Assembly: GCF_001949145.1 (NCBI RefSeq)
Contig: NW_019091403.1
Location: forward strand, 1,289,508-1,323,490
Origin: Acanthaster planci
Taxonomy: Eukaryota; Echinodermata; Asteroidea; Valvatida; Acanthasteridae
DNA length: 33,983 nucleotides
Reading direction: 5' to 3'
Shown: piece after piece, positions 31,161-33,983 of the stretch
Layout of the letters: every line of letters starts with the position of its first letter
Position numbering within the stretch: position 1 is the stretch's first letter
Notes under the pieces: model-generated
What the model was told of the DNA's origin: nothing
Seen by the model: only the letters and a program-made list of their open reading frames with translations
Database searches by the model: none
Translations under genes and position numbers: made by a program

Positions 31161-31880
31161 ATTGTGTCCATGTTGTGTCCACATTCACACTGGTTACTTG
31201 TATTGTTGACTATTGTGTCCTTGTTGTGTCCACATTCACACTGGTTACTTATATTGTTGACTATTGTGTCCATGTTGTGTCCACATTCACACTGGTTACT
31301 TATATTGTTGATTTTATTGTGTCCATGTTCTGTCCACATTCACAGGGGTTATTTATATTGTTGACTCTTGTGTCCATGTCGTGTCCACATTCACACTGGT
31401 TACTTATATTGTTTATTATTGTGTCCATGTTGTGTCCACATTCACACGGGTTACTTATATTGTTGATTATTGTGTCCATGTCGTGTCTACATGCACACGG
31501 GTTACTTATATTGTTGATTATTGTGTCCATGTTCTGTCCACATTCACACTGGTTACTTATATTGTTGACTATTGTCTCCATGTTGTGTCCACATTCACAC
31601 TGGTTACTTATATTGTTGATTATTGTGTCCATGTCGTGTCCACATTCACACGGGTTACTTATATTGTTAACTATTGTCTCCATGTTGTGTCCACATTCAC
31701 ACGGGTTACTTATATTGTTGATTATTATGTCCATGTCGTGTGCACATTCACGCTGGTTACTTATATTGTTGACTATTGTCTCCATGTTGTGTCCACATTC
31801 ACACTGGTTACTTATATTGTTGATTATTGTGTCCATGTCGTGTCTAGATGCACACGGCCCGGGTTACTTATATTGTTCAT
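31161..31880. repeat. 51-bp minisatellite, 14 copies
   Basis: The unit begins attgtgtccatgttgtgtcc and ends ttacttatattgttgact. Copies start at 31161, 31212, 31263, 31316, 31367, 31418, 31469, 31520, 31571, 31622, 31673, 31724, 31775 and 31826. All are 51 bp apart except one 53-bp step after copy 3. The last copy has a short insertion next to cccggg. Copies 9-14 alternate (gtctcc/tgttgtg, then gtgtcc/tgtcgtg), giving a 102-bp higher-order unit. Because 51 is a multiple of 3, two plus-strand frames and one minus-strand frame stay open and encode 17-residue repeats (minus: a CECGHNMDTI..NISNQ type). The 53-bp step breaks these frames, so a protein-coding role is unlikely. Confidence 0.92.
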
Positions 31881-33983
31881 TTTGTCCCAGGAAAGGAACA
31901 CGCTTCACAGCCCCACGATCTGTTCCTTGCATCACTTCATTGGTTTCATCATTGGAGACTCGGACGCCTGAGAGCTGCTTCAGTTGAGGAATATTGCCAT
32001 CACTGCAGCTGTGATGCAGGTCTCCAAAGGCTCGCTAGTAATTGCACGGATACAGGCCACCGCGACAGAATTATTTTCTCAAGGTAACTGTACCTTCAAT
32101 ATTATTGATACACCCCGAACATAAGTCGCTTTGTTCTGAGCGTGGATGTGAGATGATATTCGAACCACATGTGATTAGATTACAATGGAGGTCCTGTACT
32201 TTGTTTAGACGTTGTGGAGTAATTTATCAGAAATCATGACAAGCTGCCCAACCCGTCTGTCCACGCTGGAGATGCAAGCATAAAGCACCCCAGCAGGCAG
32301 CAATAACCAAGCCAGCCAGGGGCACAGCAGGGTGCGGTACTAATCGGTGCAAATTTTTACCGACAGACCATCTCGACACAAATTGGTTTAAAGTTTCTAC
32401 ATCTTTTTTCACCGCGTTCATCCACTTCTTTGGCTGTTAGTACATCATGATGGCTTTCTTATAGGCAAGGTGAAAACTATACGCAGTAAAAAGCACAAAT
32501 AAAGTCAGTGGCTGAGCCATTGAGGGAAATTCTTAAACAGCTAAAACTCGCCAGCGACCAAAATACATGTACCCCTAAACTTTCTGTCGAGCTAATTTTC
32601 ACACAATTGGAAATACCTGTATCGAGAAAAATTCAGAAATTTAGTTCAGGTGGTTCCCAATGCTCTCCCAAGTTTGTCTAATGAAGCTCTCAAAGAGGAC
32701 AATGTTGGGGTGGGGGGTTCTTGTCCCTAAGCTAAACAGTTCTTTTCGATGCTATAAAAAGCAGCTAAACAATATTTTCCTTTTTACTGTAGCAGGTGGA
32801 AGCATTAAGTGAAGCCAGTTGAAACCCAGCGCACTCTTGACTCTGCAGTAGTTCACGCAACCTTGACTTCTGTCTCCTCCCTGTAAAATGCTAATTGTGA
32901 TCATCGACCTACAGTCGGCGCCTCGAGCGAGACTTGCCTTTATTGGCATAATAAATCACTCCACTCTCCTGGGAACCAGACTACACGGTCGCTTGCTTCA
33001 GACGGTAACGTCAACATCACAGGTCAAAGCAGAGGCATACGGGGGCTTATAAAATGGTGAACCGAAAAGGTTAAAAATCGTTGAATGAAAGCAGAGGTTC
33101 ACTTCTGCCTGTTTTGAGGCTTTCTGAGACTGATTCATTCATGCTCATCAGACCACCTGTATTTTTAGAAATGTCTTTCACCAACTGAAGCCCGTGTGAG
33201 GTTTAAATGTCATTTAAAACAAGTGCTTTATGTGCTCTTGCTCAATGGTTTATAGAGTCCTGGTCCATACTCCGTCCATGAATACAAAATGTCCCTGGAA
33301 AGCTGCTTTCAGAGACTGGAAACAAGGCCACGTAACAGGCGTAAGTTTTACCCTGCTATCCCTGAACGTATCAGTGAAGGCATCAGGTCCCCTTAGGGCC
33401 TTCATAGCCAATTAAAAACAGATCCCGACTTCCAGTCGTCTTGAGGTGGTCTCATCTCAACCTTCCATCCTAATTAATGCCTCTGGTCAAGCAGACAATC
33501 CTCGTTTGTTTTCCTTTGATCGTCCTTTTCATTTCCAAAGGATGTAAATCGTTGGCCGGGAGGGGAGTGCATGTGATTGAAAGATGTGAAGCGCCTTCTG
33601 TCTGTAATTACTCTTTTAATGATGAATTCCCACAGGAAGCAGAAGTAAACAATTACCAAAAGGTACACTTCGATTGTCTGATTCTGTGTTCAATTTATGT
33701 CCCTGATCTTATCCAGTCAACCAAATACATGTACATGTCTCCTTATGTAAGGGTGCTCATCAATATTTATTTCAAGAAAAAGCCACATTACTAAGCGAGA
33801 CTCGGAAATCAGTGAGAAAGCAGGAGAAACTATTTTGATCATCTACAGGGTATGTATTCTGAAGTCAAAACAAACGTATTTTAATCATCTCTGAGACATG
33901 TGGATTACAATTTTCATCAATACTCAAATGTGAAAATTTTTACAAATTCCGCAAGGGGTTAGCCTTGCAAAAAATGAAATTTT
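31881..33983. other. intergenic, no gene recognised with confidence
   Basis: AT-rich. Frames around 31.85-32.24 kb are extensions of the minisatellite frames or short chance frames. One 105-codon frame with a hydrophobic leader is listed separately. TACATGTA words recur (32564, 33726). No other feature is supported. Confidence 0.5.
33477..33794 (+). CDS. hypothetical small secreted or exon-1 protein
   Basis: A 105-codon frame opening with a hydrophobic leader (TILVCFPLIVLFIS, residues 7-20) that looks like a signal peptide, followed by cysteines at 23, 37 and 43. The latter part, after about residue 62, is AT-driven (Tyr/Ile/Lys) and less protein-like. A donor-like AAAAG|GTACAC at about 33660 could end a first exon there. 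The initiation context (attaATGc) is weak. I do not recognise a family, and the frame may be spurious. Confidence 0.2.
   Translation: MPLVKQTILVCFPLIVLFISKGCKSLAGRGVHVIERCEAPSVCNYSFNDEFPQEAEVNNYQKVHFDCLILCSIYVPDLIQSTKYMYMSPYVRVLINIYFKKKPHY

Noticed and set aside
31175-31987. 270-codon plus-strand frame and 131/178-codon minus-strand frames
   Set aside because: They are produced by a 51-bp tandem repeat whose length is a multiple of three. The frames exist on both strands at once and are broken by a 53-bp step and by a small insertion.

Overview
The window looks like nuclear DNA of an animal, most plausibly a marine invertebrate deuterostome (amphioxus, hemichordate or echinoderm; I cannot choose between them). 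The grounds are: large AT-rich intergenic stretches, dispersed TACATGTA-type motifs, a hAT-like non-autonomous transposon, palindromic MITEs, a minisatellite, one ambiguous base typical of a draft assembly, and genes for eukaryotic immunoglobulin-superfamily (IgSF) membrane receptors.

The core (1.5-22.6 kb) is a cluster of four intact IgSF receptor genes and one decayed copy. Each intact gene is a single uninterrupted reading frame carrying signal peptide, three Ig domains (V-like, then two C2/I-like), a stalk, one uncharged transmembrane helix and a long cytoplasmic tail. Receptors A (1511-3301) and C (7116-8849), with the relic B between them (about 4960-5290), lie on the minus strand and are close paralogues. 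Receptors D (14108-16300) and E (20848-22638) lie on the plus strand and are more diverged. C and D are divergent, with a 5.3 kb spacer that holds two 168-bp palindromic MITEs.

The tails suggest signalling roles. A, C and D end in a conserved pair of phosphotyrosine motifs: LVYADL (ITIM consensus), then a second ITIM or an ITSM-like motif 24-26 residues later. This is the layout used by vertebrate SHP-1/SHP-2-recruiting inhibitory receptors such as Siglecs and PD-1. D also has two YENT/YENTQ (Grb2-type YxN) sites. E keeps the ectodomain plan but has no ITIM, only a YENT motif and a proline-rich segment. I therefore infer an invertebrate cluster of Siglec/SIRP-like inhibitory receptors with one member whose signalling tail has changed. 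Ligands and cell type cannot be read from the sequence.

The flanks (0-1.5 kb and 22.9-34 kb) have no gene I can identify. They hold a degenerate repeat made from the 3' end of gene E (22606-22893), a hAT-like element with an 8-bp target duplication (24115-24382), several hairpins, and a 14-copy 51-bp minisatellite (31161-31880) that is open in frames on both strands but is probably non-coding.
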